A stretch of DNA of 64,000 nt, taken from assembly GCF_023016115.1 (NCBI RefSeq), contig NZ_JALKBH010000002.1:248001-312000 (forward strand). Direction: 5' to 3'. Of the stretch, positions 8,581 to 16,706 are shown piece after piece. Origin of the DNA: Alcanivorax sp. S6407. Its GTDB lineage: Bacteria; Pseudomonadota; Gammaproteobacteria; Pseudomonadales; Alcanivoracaceae. A program made the position numbers and the translations under genes. The stretch's first letter is position 1, and every line of letters begins with the position of its first letter. The notes beneath the pieces were generated by a model. It saw nothing but the letters and a program-made list of their open reading frames with translations. It had not been told where the DNA came from and searched no databases.

Positions 8581-9894
8581 GTGCTCGGACTACCGTTAAA
8601 GCATTCGCTGCATCGCAAGCGCAACAAGCCACTGGGGATTCTGGAACTGGTGGCCATTGCGTTGGGCGGCATGGTTGGCGGCGGCATCTTTTCGGTGCTG
8701 GGTATTTCCGTGGCGCTGATCGGGGTCTACACCCCACTGGCCATCGCTCTGGGGGGCGGTGTGGCGGCAGTGGCCGCTTACTCCTACATCAAGCTGGCGC
8801 TCTATTACCGTGATGAGGGCGCCACCTACTCCTTCTTCAAGCGCACCTTCCCGGGCTCCCGTTTTGCCGCTTCATTGATCGGCTGGTGGGTCGTATTCGG
8901 CTACATCAGCACCCTGGCGCTGTATGCCTATACCTTCGCTTCCTATGCCATCAGCAGCGGCGCCCACGGCGATAACGAATGGCTGCGCAAGGGCGTGGCC
9001 GGTGCGGTGATCATGGTCTTTGCGCTGATCAATATCTGGAGCGTGAAAGGCATGGGCAAGCTGGAAGACCTGATGGTCTACGCCAAGCTGGTGATCCTGG
9101 GGCTGATTTCGCTGGTCCTGATCCGCAATGGCCAGGCCACCCTGCCCGAGCTGATGGATGCCCAGCAACCGGTCAGCCTGATGACCATCATGATCGTGGC
9201 CTCGCTCACCTTCGTGGCCTACGAAGGCTTCCAGCTGGTGATCCATGCCATGAATGAAATGGATGAGCCGGAACGCAATATTCCCATCGCCATCTATGCT
9301 GCCGTAGGCGCCGCCATCACCATCTATGTGGTCATCGCCCTCGGCGCCATCTTCGCCATCCCCTTCGCGGACATTATCCGCAACAAGGAATACGCCCTGG
9401 CTACCGGTGCCGGTGAAATTCTCGGGGATCTGGGGGCACGCCTGGTGATACTGGGAGCCCTTCTGGCCACCAGCAGCGCCATCAGCGGCACCCTGTTCGG
9501 CGCCTCACGGCTGATGGCGGTCATCGCCCAGGATGGCTACTTCCCCAAAGTCCTCTCCCAGCGCCACAACCATGTGCCCGTGAAAGCCATCATCACCATG
9601 GCGGCACTGGCCTTCGCCCTGATCCTGGTTGGCGGGCTGGAGCTGATTCTGGAATTCGGCAGCATGACCTTCCTGCTGGTGTCACTTCTGATGGCCTGGG
9701 CCAACTTCCGTATCCGCGACAAAACCGATTCGTCCCTCACCCTCACCCTGTTGGCCTGCGTGGTCCTCGCCGGCGGCACCGGCATGATTCTCTACTACGA
9801 ACTGACCCACGAAATCGGCCAGATGCTGTTTGTGGGCGGGCTCTATCTGGTCCTCATGCTCGGCGCCTGGGGCTACGCCAGAACCGTCCGTTAG
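8581..9894 (+). CDS. APC-family amino acid permease
   Basis: 437 residues with about 12 membrane segments. The first helix has the APC signature IALGGMVGGGIFSVLG (about 25-40), where the GGGIF loop normally contacts the substrate backbone. A later helix carries EGFQLVIHAMNEMDEPERNIPIAI, the usual E-(x)-E-P-x-R/K-N-I-P element of the family. The start is a GTG only 6 bases after mscK with no strong ribosome site, so it is probably made by coupling to mscK. The substrate cannot be named. Co-expression with an osmotic channel suggests solute homeostasis, which is inference. Confidence 0.85.
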   Translation: MLGLPLKHSLHRKRNKPLGILELVAIALGGMVGGGIFSVLGISVALIGVYTPLAIALGGGVAAVAAYSYIKLALYYRDEGATYSFFKRTFPGSRFAASLIGWWVVFGYISTLALYAYTFASYAISSGAHGDNEWLRKGVAGAVIMVFALINIWSVKGMGKLEDLMVYAKLVILGLISLVLIRNGQATLPELMDAQQPVSLMTIMIVASLTFVAYEGFQLVIHAMNEMDEPERNIPIAIYAAVGAAITIYVVIALGAIFAIPFADIIRNKEYALATGAGEILGDLGARLVILGALLATSSAISGTLFGASRLMAVIAQDGYFPKVLSQRHNHVPVKAIITMAALAFALILVGGLELILEFGSMTFLLVSLLMAWANFRIRDKTDSSLTLTLLACVVLAGGTGMILYYELTHEIGQMLFVGGLYLVLMLGAWGYARTVR

Positions 9895-9914
9895 AAGAAG
9901 ACAGACCTTGCCCT

Positions 9915-10062
9915 GTAGGAGCCATGCTCGCATGGCGAACCGAGCCCGGGCGAGGGAAAAGCAGCTATTAGCTGTGAGCTATGAGCTGTGAGAAAAATCA
10001 AAAACCTGAATGAACCAGGACGCGTCGCGCCTTTCGCGGTGGAACCACCGCTCCCACGGTGC
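9915..10062 (+). repeat. GTAGGAGC half-unit plus short repeats
   Basis: A GTAGGAGC left arm with GCCATGCTCGCATGGC is followed by a GAGCCCGGGCGAGG block like the composite repeats. Then comes a small tandem of AGCTATKAGCTGTGAG and finally a GCGGTGGAACCACCGC hairpin. No gene is seen between 9895 and 10102. Confidence 0.6.
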
Positions 10063-10102
10063 TTCAACCCCGCGTCAGGCGTCCAGCATCAGGCATCCGG
10101 CG

Positions 10103-10405
10103 TTAAAGCACCGCCTCAAAACATTCCAGCTGGGGCGGGCCCATGTAGATATCGCGGCGGGCGCCGGCATTGGCGTGGGCTTTGCGGAAGGCTTCAGACC
10201 TCGTCCAGCCCTCAAACGCGTCCTTCGATTCCCACACCGCATGGGAAGAAAACAGGGTGTACTCCTCATTGGCCGGCCCCTGCAGCAGATGAAATTCCCG
10301 GAACCCCGGCACTTCCTTCAGGTAGCTATCACGCCCCTTCCAGATCTCGATAAATTCCTGCTCACAACCCGGCTTGATCTTGAAACGGTTCATGGCGATA
10401 TACAT
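10103..10405 (-). CDS. antibiotic biosynthesis monooxygenase (ABM) domain protein
   Basis: 100 residues from the ATG at 10405, chosen because GGGAGGTAGGC precedes it; the longer frame upstream has no support. The sequence MYIAMNRFKIKPGCEQEFIEIWKGRDSYLKEVPGFREFHLLQG is a typical dimeric ABM ferredoxin-like fold, close to HmoA-like haem-degrading or quinol monooxygenases. It is a single-domain cytosolic protein of normal size. Whether it degrades haem cannot be told from sequence. It stands alone between two repeat fields. Confidence 0.8.
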   Translation of the reverse strand: MYIAMNRFKIKPGCEQEFIEIWKGRDSYLKEVPGFREFHLLQGPANEEYTLFSSHAVWESKDAFEGWTRSEAFRKAHANAGARRDIYMGPPQLECFEAVL

Positions 10406-10530
10406 GCCTACCTCCCTGATAATGAATTTCAGCCATGGTGAACCACCTGAAGCCACGCTGCATTGACGGGAACTACCGCGACACGCAACACGCAACAAGC
10501 CACACCCGCCAGCGGGCGACAATGGTTTTT

Positions 10531-10721
10531 GTAGGAGTCCATGCTTGCATGACGATCCGAGCCAAGGCGAGGAAAAAACAGTTACGAGTCACGAGAAGCG
10601 AGTGTCGAACCCCAACACCCGACAACCCTCCCGGTTTGGCCTTTCGCAACCCGAAACTCGTCACTCCCTTCCGCCCCCTCCCTCGCTGTGGCTCGGATCG
10701 CCTTGCGAGCAAGGCTCCTAC
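10531..10721 (+). repeat. composite palindromic repeat, copy 3
   Basis: Outer arms are GTAGGAGTCCATGC...ACGATCCGAG and GCTCGGATCGC...AAGGCTCCTAC. Inner arms ACGAGTCACGAGAAGCGAG and CTCGTCACTC, and the CTCCCGGTTTGGCCTTTCGC core, match copies 1 and 2. Confidence 0.85.
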
Positions 10722-10787
10722 AAAAAACCGGCCCCTTTCTCACCTGTAGGAGCCCTGAAAAGCCGTAGGAGCCAGCCGCCCACACCT

Positions 10788-10927
10788 GTGGGAGCTTGCC
10801 TGCAAGCGATCCGAGCACAGGCGAGGAAAAAACAGTTACGAGTCACGAGAAGCAAGTTTCGAACCCCAACACCCGGCCCCCCCTGTTTGGCCTTTCGCAC
10901 CTCGAAACTCGTCACTCGCTTCTGCCC
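10788..10927 (+). repeat. composite palindromic repeat, copy 4, right arm missing
   Basis: Left arm GTGGGAGCTTGCCTGCAAGC with the ATCCGAGC block, inner arms and core are present. The sequence departs after CACTCGCTTCTGCCC, so the outer right arm is lost. Nothing else recognisable lies between 10928 and prpE. Confidence 0.8.
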
Positions 10928-11157
10928 ACCCATAAACACACACACCCTATCTGTCGCGTGTTGCATGAAGCGCGCTGCGTGCAGCGTCTCTTTCCCCACT
11001 TTAGTCTAATTCACTGGCACTCCCGCCCGTCATAGCATCCAATGAAGACACCCTTAACTGCCCGTGCTGTTGCCCGCTTTTACCTGCAGGCAAACGTCTG
11101 CATCGGGCCAGACCTACCACCACAAGTGGAAAGCGACACGGAAAGAGGTCCGCTGCG

Positions 11158-13050
11158 ATGAGCTACGAACAAGAATATTCCGCCTCCATCAATAACCCCG
11201 AAGCCTTCTGGGCCGACAAGGCTCGCCAGCTGGACTGGTTCACCTTCCCCAAGACCATTCTGGGCAAGGATGAAAACGGTATCGATCGCTGGTTTGTGGA
11301 TGGTGAGATGAACACCTGCCATATGGCGCTCGATGCCAACCTGGCGGCAGGTCGTGGTGATCAGGTTGCTATCTACTACGATTCCCCGGTCACCGACAGC
11401 AAGCAGGCCATCACCTACGCCGAGCTGACCGACCGTGTCGCGCGCTTTGCCGGTGCCCTGCAACAGCAAGGCGTGGACAAGGGCGACCGGGTACTGGTCT
11501 ACATGCCCATGATCCCCGAGGCCGTAGTGGCCATGCTCGCCTGCGCCCGTCTCGGCGCCATTCACTCCGTGGTGTTCGGCGGTTTTGCTGCCAACGAACT
11601 GGCGGTGCGTATTGATGATGCCCAGCCCAAGGTGATCGTGTCTGCCTCGTGTGGGGTGGAAGTGGCAAAAATCATTGAATACAAACCCCTGGTGGATGCC
11701 GCCATCGAACAGGCCGAGCACAAGCCGGAACACTGCATCGTGTTCCAGCGCCCGCAGGTACAGGCCTCACTGATCGAAGGCCGTGACCTGGACTGGAACG
11801 CTGCCGTGGCCGCCGCTGAACCGGCAGACTGCACCCCGGTGCTCGCCACCGACCCGCTCTATATACTGTACACCTCCGGCACCACCGGCAAACCCAAAGG
11901 CGTGATTCGCGACAATGGCAGCCATGCCGTGGCCATGCGCTACAGCATGAAAGCCATTTACGACATGGATCCCGGCGATACCTTCTGGGCCGCCTCCGAT
12001 GTGGGCTGGGTGGTTGGCCACTCCTATATCGTTTACGCCCCGCTACTCAGCGGCCTGTCCACCGTGCTTTATGAAGGCAAGCCGGTACGCACCCCCGACG
12101 CCGCCGCCTTCTGGCGCGTGGCCGAGGAATACAAGGTAAAGGCCCTGTTCTCCGCGCCCACCGCCTTCCGCGCCATCAAGAAGGAAGATCCCAACGCCGA
12201 AGGCATCAAGAAGCATGACCTGTCTGCCCTGCAAACCATCTTCATGGCTGGCGAACGTCTGGACCCGCCCACCTATGACTGGGTAAGGGATATCACTGGC
12301 CTGCCGGTGGTAGACCACTGGTGGCAGACCGAGACCGGCTGGGGCATTTGCGCCAACCTGATGGGCATCGACCCCAAACCCTGCAAGCCGGGTTCCGCCA
12401 CCCTGCCCAGCCCTGGTTTTGATGTGCGCATCCTGGATGACAACGGCAATGAAGTGGGCCCCAACCAGCAAGGCAACGTGGCCATCAAGCTGCCGCTGCC
12501 CCCCAGCTGCCTGCCCTCCATCTGGGGCAACCACGCCCGGTTCCTCGCTGGCTATCTGGAACAGTTCCCCGGCTACTACAGCTCCGGCGACGGCGGCTAC
12601 AAGGATGACGACGGTTATGTGTTCATCATGGGCCGCACCGATGACGTGATTAACGTGGCCGGCCACCGCCTCTCCACCGGGGAAATGGAAGAAGTGCTCG
12701 CCGGCCACCCGGCCGTGGCCGAGTGCGCCGTGATCGGCATCGCCGACGACCTCAAGGGCCAGGTGCCCATTGGCCTGGTGCTGCTGAAAGACGGAGTGGA
12801 CGTGGAAGGCGATCAGCTCAACGATGAACTGGTGGCCCGCATCCGCCAGGAAATCGGCGCCGTGGCCTGCCTCAAGAACACCCTCATTGCCCAGCGCCTG
12901 CCCAAGACCCGCTCCGGCAAGATCCTGCGAAAGCTGCTGCGGCAGATCGCTAATGGGGAGCAATACAACATCCCGTCCACCATTGATGACCCGGCCAGCA
13001 TTCCAGAGATTGAAGCGTTGTTGCGGGAAAAGGAGCTGGTGGCAGGCTAA
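11158..13050 (+). CDS. prpE: propionyl-CoA synthetase
   Basis: 630 residues, the normal size for PrpE. It activates propionate to propionyl-CoA through an adenylate, feeding the 2-methylcitrate cycle. The adenylation P-loop YTSGTTGKPKGV is at about residue 238, the Trp-rich HWWQTETGWGI acyl-pocket block at about 385, and the catalytic Lys in TRSGKILRK at about 590, which acetylation normally controls. The N-terminal ACAS domain (MSYEQEYSASINNPEAFWADKA) and the ASCGVEVAKIIEYKPL region favour PrpE over acetyl-CoA synthetase. No other prp genes are near. In a hydrocarbon degrader it would handle propionyl units from odd-chain alkanes (inference). Confidence 0.9.
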   Translation: MSYEQEYSASINNPEAFWADKARQLDWFTFPKTILGKDENGIDRWFVDGEMNTCHMALDANLAAGRGDQVAIYYDSPVTDSKQAITYAELTDRVARFAGALQQQGVDKGDRVLVYMPMIPEAVVAMLACARLGAIHSVVFGGFAANELAVRIDDAQPKVIVSASCGVEVAKIIEYKPLVDAAIEQAEHKPEHCIVFQRPQVQASLIEGRDLDWNAAVAAAEPADCTPVLATDPLYILYTSGTTGKPKGVIRDNGSHAVAMRYSMKAIYDMDPGDTFWAASDVGWVVGHSYIVYAPLLSGLSTVLYEGKPVRTPDAAAFWRVAEEYKVKALFSAPTAFRAIKKEDPNAEGIKKHDLSALQTIFMAGERLDPPTYDWVRDITGLPVVDHWWQTETGWGICANLMGIDPKPCKPGSATLPSPGFDVRILDDNGNEVGPNQQGNVAIKLPLPPSCLPSIWGNHARFLAGYLEQFPGYYSSGDGGYKDDDGYVFIMGRTDDVINVAGHRLSTGEMEEVLAGHPAVAECAVIGIADDLKGQVPIGLVLLKDGVDVEGDQLNDELVARIRQEIGAVACLKNTLIAQRLPKTRSGKILRKLLRQIANGEQYNIPSTIDDPASIPEIEALLREKELVAG

Positions 13051-13062
13051 CAACGAAAGCGC

Positions 13063-13092
13063 CGGGCTTGCCCTGTTAGCAGGGCAAGCCCG
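13063..13092. terminator. bidirectional hairpin between prpE and the diguanylate cyclase
   Basis: A perfect 13-bp stem CGGGCTTGCCCTG / CAGGGCAAGCCCG with loop TTAG lies 13 bases after the prpE stop and before the end of the convergent cyclase gene. The T tract is weak, so termination may be only partial. Confidence 0.7.
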
Positions 13093-13107
13093 GACGCGAA
13101 AACCATC

Positions 13108-14094
13108 CTACCCTTGTGAATAAACGCTGAACCCATTGCGACCAGCATGCTTGGCATCATAGAGCGCCTGGTCGGCCAGCTGGAAAAGATCCTCGAAGTC
13201 ACTGGTCGCGTTGGCGATGCCAATACTGACAGAGAGACACCCCCTGGAATCAGAAAAGGCATGGGGGATCTGCAGGTCCGCCACCGCACTGATGATCTTG
13301 CCGGCAACAGCAATAGCGCCATCTTCCGGCGTGTAAGGCAACAGCACCACAATCTCTTCGCCCCCGTAACGGGCCGCAAAATCGGTTTGCCTGGGTAGTG
13401 CTGACTCAATTTTTTGAGCCACCTTTCTGAGCGCCTCATCGCCCTGTTGGTGACCGTAGAGATCGTTAAATTGCTTGAAGAAGTCGATATCGATAATCAG
13501 AAGTGACAGGCTGGAATTGGCTCGACGTGTTGCAGACACCAGCTCACAGAACTTGCAATCGAAAGCGCGGCGGTTGGGAATCCCGGTGAGCGAATCCACA
13601 TAGCTCATCTCCGCCAGTTCCTTGTTGGCCTCGGCCAGCTGGAGTTCCATTTCTTTCTGTTGGGTAATATCCAGGTGAGTCCCCACCATGCGCAGCGGCG
13701 CCCCTTCTTCATCCCACTCCACCGTCTGCCCGGCGTCATACACCCACACCCAATGGCCATCCTTGTGCTTCATACGTGATTCAAAAATGTAATAGTCCGA
13801 CTCACCAGCCCAATACGCCTTCAGCAAACGATCGGATTCCTTGAGATCCTCGGGATGGGCAAAGTGCATCCAGGTTTCGATACTGACAGGAGAAATTTCT
13901 TCAAGGGTATAACCGATGATATTGGCCCAGCGCTCGTTAAACACCGTGGCCCCGGTCTGAATATGCCAGTCCCAGATCCCCACCCCGGTGGCCTGGATCA
14001 CCATATCGAGCTGGCGAGACTGATGTTCGAATTCCCTGAGCTGCTCCCTGAGAGAGACCAGCTCCTGTTCAAGGTCCTCAACCGTACGAGCCAT
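13108..14094 (-). CDS. PAS-GGDEF diguanylate cyclase
   Basis: 328 residues from the ATG at 14094; 23 codons of further open frame were not used. An N-terminal coiled coil (EDLEQELVSLREQLREFEHQSRQ) leads into a PAS_3 domain (about 30-150: VIQATGVGIWDWHIQTGATVFNERWANIIGYT, then a PAC part ending HLDITQQKE). A short linker helix leads to the GGDEF domain (about 170-325) with active site GGEEI, an accepted variant. RQTD five residues before it is the RxxD inhibitory I-site. It should be an active, product-inhibited cytosolic c-di-GMP synthase. A PilZ protein is encoded at 60487-60849. Confidence 0.9.
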   Translation of the reverse strand: MARTVEDLEQELVSLREQLREFEHQSRQLDMVIQATGVGIWDWHIQTGATVFNERWANIIGYTLEEISPVSIETWMHFAHPEDLKESDRLLKAYWAGESDYYIFESRMKHKDGHWVWVYDAGQTVEWDEEGAPLRMVGTHLDITQQKEMELQLAEANKELAEMSYVDSLTGIPNRRAFDCKFCELVSATRRANSSLSLLIIDIDFFKQFNDLYGHQQGDEALRKVAQKIESALPRQTDFAARYGGEEIVVLLPYTPEDGAIAVAGKIISAVADLQIPHAFSDSRGCLSVSIGIANATSDFEDLFQLADQALYDAKHAGRNGFSVYSQG

Positions 14095-14414
14095 AGGCTT
14101 CCCCACCTGGGCGGTAATTATCCGTAACGTCAATGTCTGCCGGCTGGCCAAAAGAAACCGCACCGTGCAGGTTCACGAGGCACTTTGCCAAACCAGACAT
14201 ACCGCTTGTGTTGTTATTTTGGCAGGAAAAGCCCCGGAGACAGCAATGCACAGGCGGCACAAATACGCCACCGCGGATAACAAGGAATCCGCCATCCTCA
14301 ATGCTACTGTCACCAGATAGCCAACGACATACGACCTTGGTATCAATAAATCGCACCATAATGTATCCCCTCGCGGCACATCCCGAAGGAGATCATGACA
14401 GGCCCCAAGCCCAG
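14095..14414. other. intergenic region with no recognised gene
   Basis: This stretch holds the promoter side of the cyclase gene and the 3' side of the next minus-strand gene. A 20-codon frame at 14395-14457 follows a good GAAGGAGATC site but overlaps the end of the opposite gene and has no recognisable content. No repeats of the main families were seen. Confidence 0.5.
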
Positions 14415-14867
14415 TCAGGTCAGTTGGGGAATCCGGTCTGTATCACCAAGTTGTTGATTGAGTTGAGCGAGGCGCTTGAGAGAAATCTGGAACTGGCCAT
14501 TGGACGGGAGCGACTTACCCTGAAACTGCTGCCAGACCAGCGCACCCGGCCCATTGTAGATTTCCGTGAACGTCCCATCCGGGTGGATCTGGATGACAAT
14601 GGCGTGCTCGGGCTCACTACGAAACGCCGCAGAGCGACTCTGCGTCGCCTTGATCTCCACCTGTTTTCCGCAGGGGGAAAGCGCATCAAAACCCTTGTTG
14701 GAGGCCGTCATCAGTTCCAGCCCATAGGCATCCGCCACCAGGCACTCGCCGATACTCCCCACCATATGCCCATCGGGAGTGAAGTGACGACCGGGAAAAA
14801 GGGCTTCCAGCTCGTGTACGGTGGCGTAGAGCTGCTGGACCAGTTGCTGGAATTTCTGGTGATTCAT
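14415..14867 (-). CDS. hypothetical protein with PD-(D/E)XK nuclease-like core (DUF6998-like)
   Basis: 150 residues. After an N-terminal helical part the sequence GSIGECLVADAYGL...GFDALSPCGKQVEIKATQSR gives the E...D...ExK order of the PD-(D/E)XK superfamily (about residues 37-78: Glu in GSIGE, Asp in GFDA, Glu-Ile-Lys in VEIKA). The remaining part (QIHPDGTFTEIYNGPGALVW) looks like the beta strands that complete the fold. The protein is single-domain with no helicase, methylase or toxin partner beside it. A nuclease or a degenerate scaffold are both possible; similarity to the DUF6998 family is from memory. It lies at the edge of the accessory patch. Confidence 0.65.
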   Translation of the reverse strand: MNHQKFQQLVQQLYATVHELEALFPGRHFTPDGHMVGSIGECLVADAYGLELMTASNKGFDALSPCGKQVEIKATQSRSAAFRSEPEHAIVIQIHPDGTFTEIYNGPGALVWQQFQGKSLPSNGQFQISLKRLAQLNQQLGDTDRIPQLT

Positions 14868-14964
14868 GAAGAGTTACCGGGTCGACACCACAGGAACAAG
14901 GCACAAAATGCTGGAGCCAAATGCACGATGCAAGACCAGACCCCGGCTCTAGGCCCCATCACAT

Positions 14965-15561
14965 TTATGCCATGCCTTTGAAATTCGGCAATGAAGCAAC
15001 TCGATCCAACCATGCTTGCAAAGCCGGATAGGCTTCCAATTCAAAGCCACCTTCATGAGCCACATGAGTATAGGCATATAAAGAAATGTCCGCGGTGGTG
15101 AAGTTGGTGCCCGCTATATATGGCGTTATTCCCAGCTGATGTTCCATAACCTGCAACGCCTTGTGCCCGCCAGCTTGCTTGGAAGCGTATTCGTCAGCCT
15201 TCTCCTCAGGAAGGCCAAGATACTTATTGATGAAGCGGGCCACCGCGATATACGGCTCATGGCTGTATTGTTCGAAAAATTGCCACTGCAGGATACGTGC
15301 TTGAGCCAGCCCATTCTCTGGATAAAGAGCTGACCCTGCCGCCAGGTAGTTGATAATGGCGTTTGACTCCGCAAGAGTCTCGCCATCATCGAGCTCAAGC
15401 AAAGGTATTTTTCCATTGGGGTTCATTGCCAAGAACGGGTCAGATTTTGTGTCACCAGCCAGGATATCGACGTCTACCCATTCATGCTTGATACCCAAAA
15501 GATCACAAACCAACTGAACTTTGTAGCAGTTACCTGATTTCCTATCACCGTAAATTTTCAC
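14965..15561 (-). CDS. glutathione S-transferase family protein
   Basis: 198 residues from a GTG at 15561 with AAGGAT 7 bases upstream. The N-terminal thioredoxin-like domain (about 1-78) has GDRKSGNCYKVQLVCDLLGI and the cis-Pro/glutathione motif NPNGKIPLLELDDGETLAESNAI. An all-helical C-terminal domain follows, with FTTADISLYAYTHVAHEGGF as the usual N-capping box. It should conjugate or reduce small electrophiles with glutathione in the cytosol. The gene is flanked by two near-identical 13-mers (14932-14944 and 15661-15673, AAGACC(A/T)GACCCC) and sits next to the integron cassettes, but no attC was found for it. Confidence 0.85.
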   Translation of the reverse strand: MKIYGDRKSGNCYKVQLVCDLLGIKHEWVDVDILAGDTKSDPFLAMNPNGKIPLLELDDGETLAESNAIINYLAAGSALYPENGLAQARILQWQFFEQYSHEPYIAVARFINKYLGLPEEKADEYASKQAGGHKALQVMEHQLGITPYIAGTNFTTADISLYAYTHVAHEGGFELEAYPALQAWLDRVASLPNFKGMA

Positions 15562-15686
15562 GCACTATCCTTTGCGATGTAACACCCGGCGCCGCGGGCC
15601 AATAAACTTGGGGGCAACCTTGGGGGCTGATCTTGCCATTTGCCATCTTGAACACGGGGAAAGACCTGACCCCGAACCGCGTGACC

Positions 15687-16196
15687 CTAAAATTCTCCGG
15701 GAGGAGAGACCCCGTCTCGTTCCTTGAGATGAAAGCCGACAACTTTGTCGAAAACACCGTCATCATTAAAAACGACAGAGTATTTCATCATCCCCGCTTC
15801 ATGCTCGACGATCTTTATCGAAGCTATGAAATCACTGCCATCCTGCTCGAAAGGAACAAACCCCCACTGCATTTTCTTGTAGTTTATGATTTCCCCTTTC
15901 GCATAAGTCAACTGAGAAACCTGGTCCTTCCAGACCTGTTCAGACAAGGTTTTCTTTAAACTATCAGACAGCAACTCTGTATAAACTGATTCCGGATCTC
16001 CAGCCTTCATATACTCGACAAGCTGATTTGAAACCTCGAGAGCATTCGCATACTTTTTGCTCATCGAGCTGAGCGGCTCCGCCACATAGTCATCCTCAAT
16101 ATCCCCAGATCTATTAGCGGCATTAATACTTACGTCGCAGGCAGCAATTAGAGACAGGATGAAAAGAAGAACCAAAAGGGAAATTTTATTACTCAT
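15687..16196 (-). CDS. cassette-borne hypothetical lipoprotein (cassette 4)
   Basis: 169 residues. A lipoprotein signal is clear: MSNKISLLVLLFILSLIAAC with the lipobox Cys at 20. The mature part (YANALEVSNQLVEYMKAGDPESVYTELLSDSLKKTLSEQVWKDQ and on) loosely resembles DUF4019/DUF3887-type lipoproteins, a weak call. The gene starts 16 bases inside a cassette boundary (GTTTAAC on the plus strand at 16207-16213), as integron cassettes do. The matching downstream attC, expected as GTTAAAC on the plus strand, is absent, and the last ten codons (RDGVSPPGEF) look like foreign sequence. The cassette end was probably lost or replaced. Codon use is more AT-rich than in neighbours. Confidence 0.7.
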   Translation of the reverse strand: MSNKISLLVLLFILSLIAACDVSINAANRSGDIEDDYVAEPLSSMSKKYANALEVSNQLVEYMKAGDPESVYTELLSDSLKKTLSEQVWKDQVSQLTYAKGEIINYKKMQWGFVPFEQDGSDFIASIKIVEHEAGMMKYSVVFNDDGVFDKVVGFHLKERDGVSPPGEF

Positions 16197-16206
16197 TTCA
16201 ATATCC

Positions 16207-16279
16207 GTTTAACTATCACAAATCATGGAGTCAGCTTTGGGAAATGGGAGACCTGACACCACTGCTGTGCTTGTTAGTG
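16207..16279 (-). other. attC site 3 (integron recombination site)
   Basis: Read on the minus strand it begins CACTAACAAGCACAGCAG and ends TTTGTGATAGTTAAAC. The left R'' box CACTAAC is the exact complement of the first bases of its own cassette (G|TTAGTG at 16629-16623), as expected from a cassette circle. The arms pair through CACA, TGG and GTCAG blocks. Confidence 0.75.
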
Positions 16280-16602
16280 GATAGTGCTCTGACGCGCCTA
16301 GACAAATGGATATTATAAAGATACTCCGCCCTATCAAAATTCATTTCTTTTCCTCTACATGACCTAATACCATGCCCCATCATTAACTTTGAGAAGCCGA
16401 TTAACGGCCAAGGATGCCCACTTTTTCTATATAGGAAAACTATCTCAGCAGCCGCATTTAAAAAATTCTCAGAATAAGTCGTTGCCCAGCTGCCTATGCC
16501 ATGGTGAGGTTCAAGATATTCACCCTGATGAGCCTTACATATCTTAATAAGCGCTTCTATCCTAGCTTCATCGCTCTTTGTGAAATGGGCTTCATTACTC
16601 AT
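16231..16602 (-). CDS. cassette-borne hypothetical protein (cassette 3)
   Basis: 123 residues from the ATG at 16602, preceded by GGAGGTG at ideal spacing. The open frame runs further upstream, but that part is the previous attC site. The protein is soluble and rich in aromatic and basic residues (KAHQGEYLEPHHGIGSWATTYSENFLNAAAEIVFLYRKSGHPWP). I do not recognise it. Its C-terminus (STNKHSSGVRSPISQS) is encoded by the attC site itself, which is common in cassettes. It lies between attC2 and attC3, in a cassette spanning 16213-16628. Function unknown; many such cassette proteins are lineage-specific. Confidence 0.7.
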   Translation of the reverse strand: MSNEAHFTKSDEARIEALIKICKAHQGEYLEPHHGIGSWATTYSENFLNAAAEIVFLYRKSGHPWPLIGFSKLMMGHGIRSCRGKEMNFDRAEYLYNIHLSRRVRALSTNKHSSGVRSPISQS

Positions 16603-16622
16603 AACACCTCCAGACCAAAAAT

Positions 16623-16706
16623 CACTAACGCACCCAGCAGGCGCGGATTTGTATTGGAGCCGCAGGCGGAACGGAAAACCCTTCGCCCTGCCCGGGCTTG
16701 TTAGGC
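16623..16706 (-). other. attC site 2 (integron recombination site)
   Basis: Minus strand: it begins GCCTAACAAGCCCGGGCAGG and ends CCTGCTGGGTGCGTTAGTG. R'' GCCTAAC is the exact complement of its cassette start (G|TTAGGC at 17222-17216). The inner arms GCCCGGGCAGG and CCTGCTGGGTGC pair with bulges, as in typical attC sites. Confidence 0.88.

Noticed and set aside
14395-14457. 20-codon frame behind a strong GAAGGAGATC site
   Set aside because: It runs into the 3' end of the opposite gene, has no hydrophobic or basic pattern, and a leader-peptide role has no target gene downstream on the same strand.
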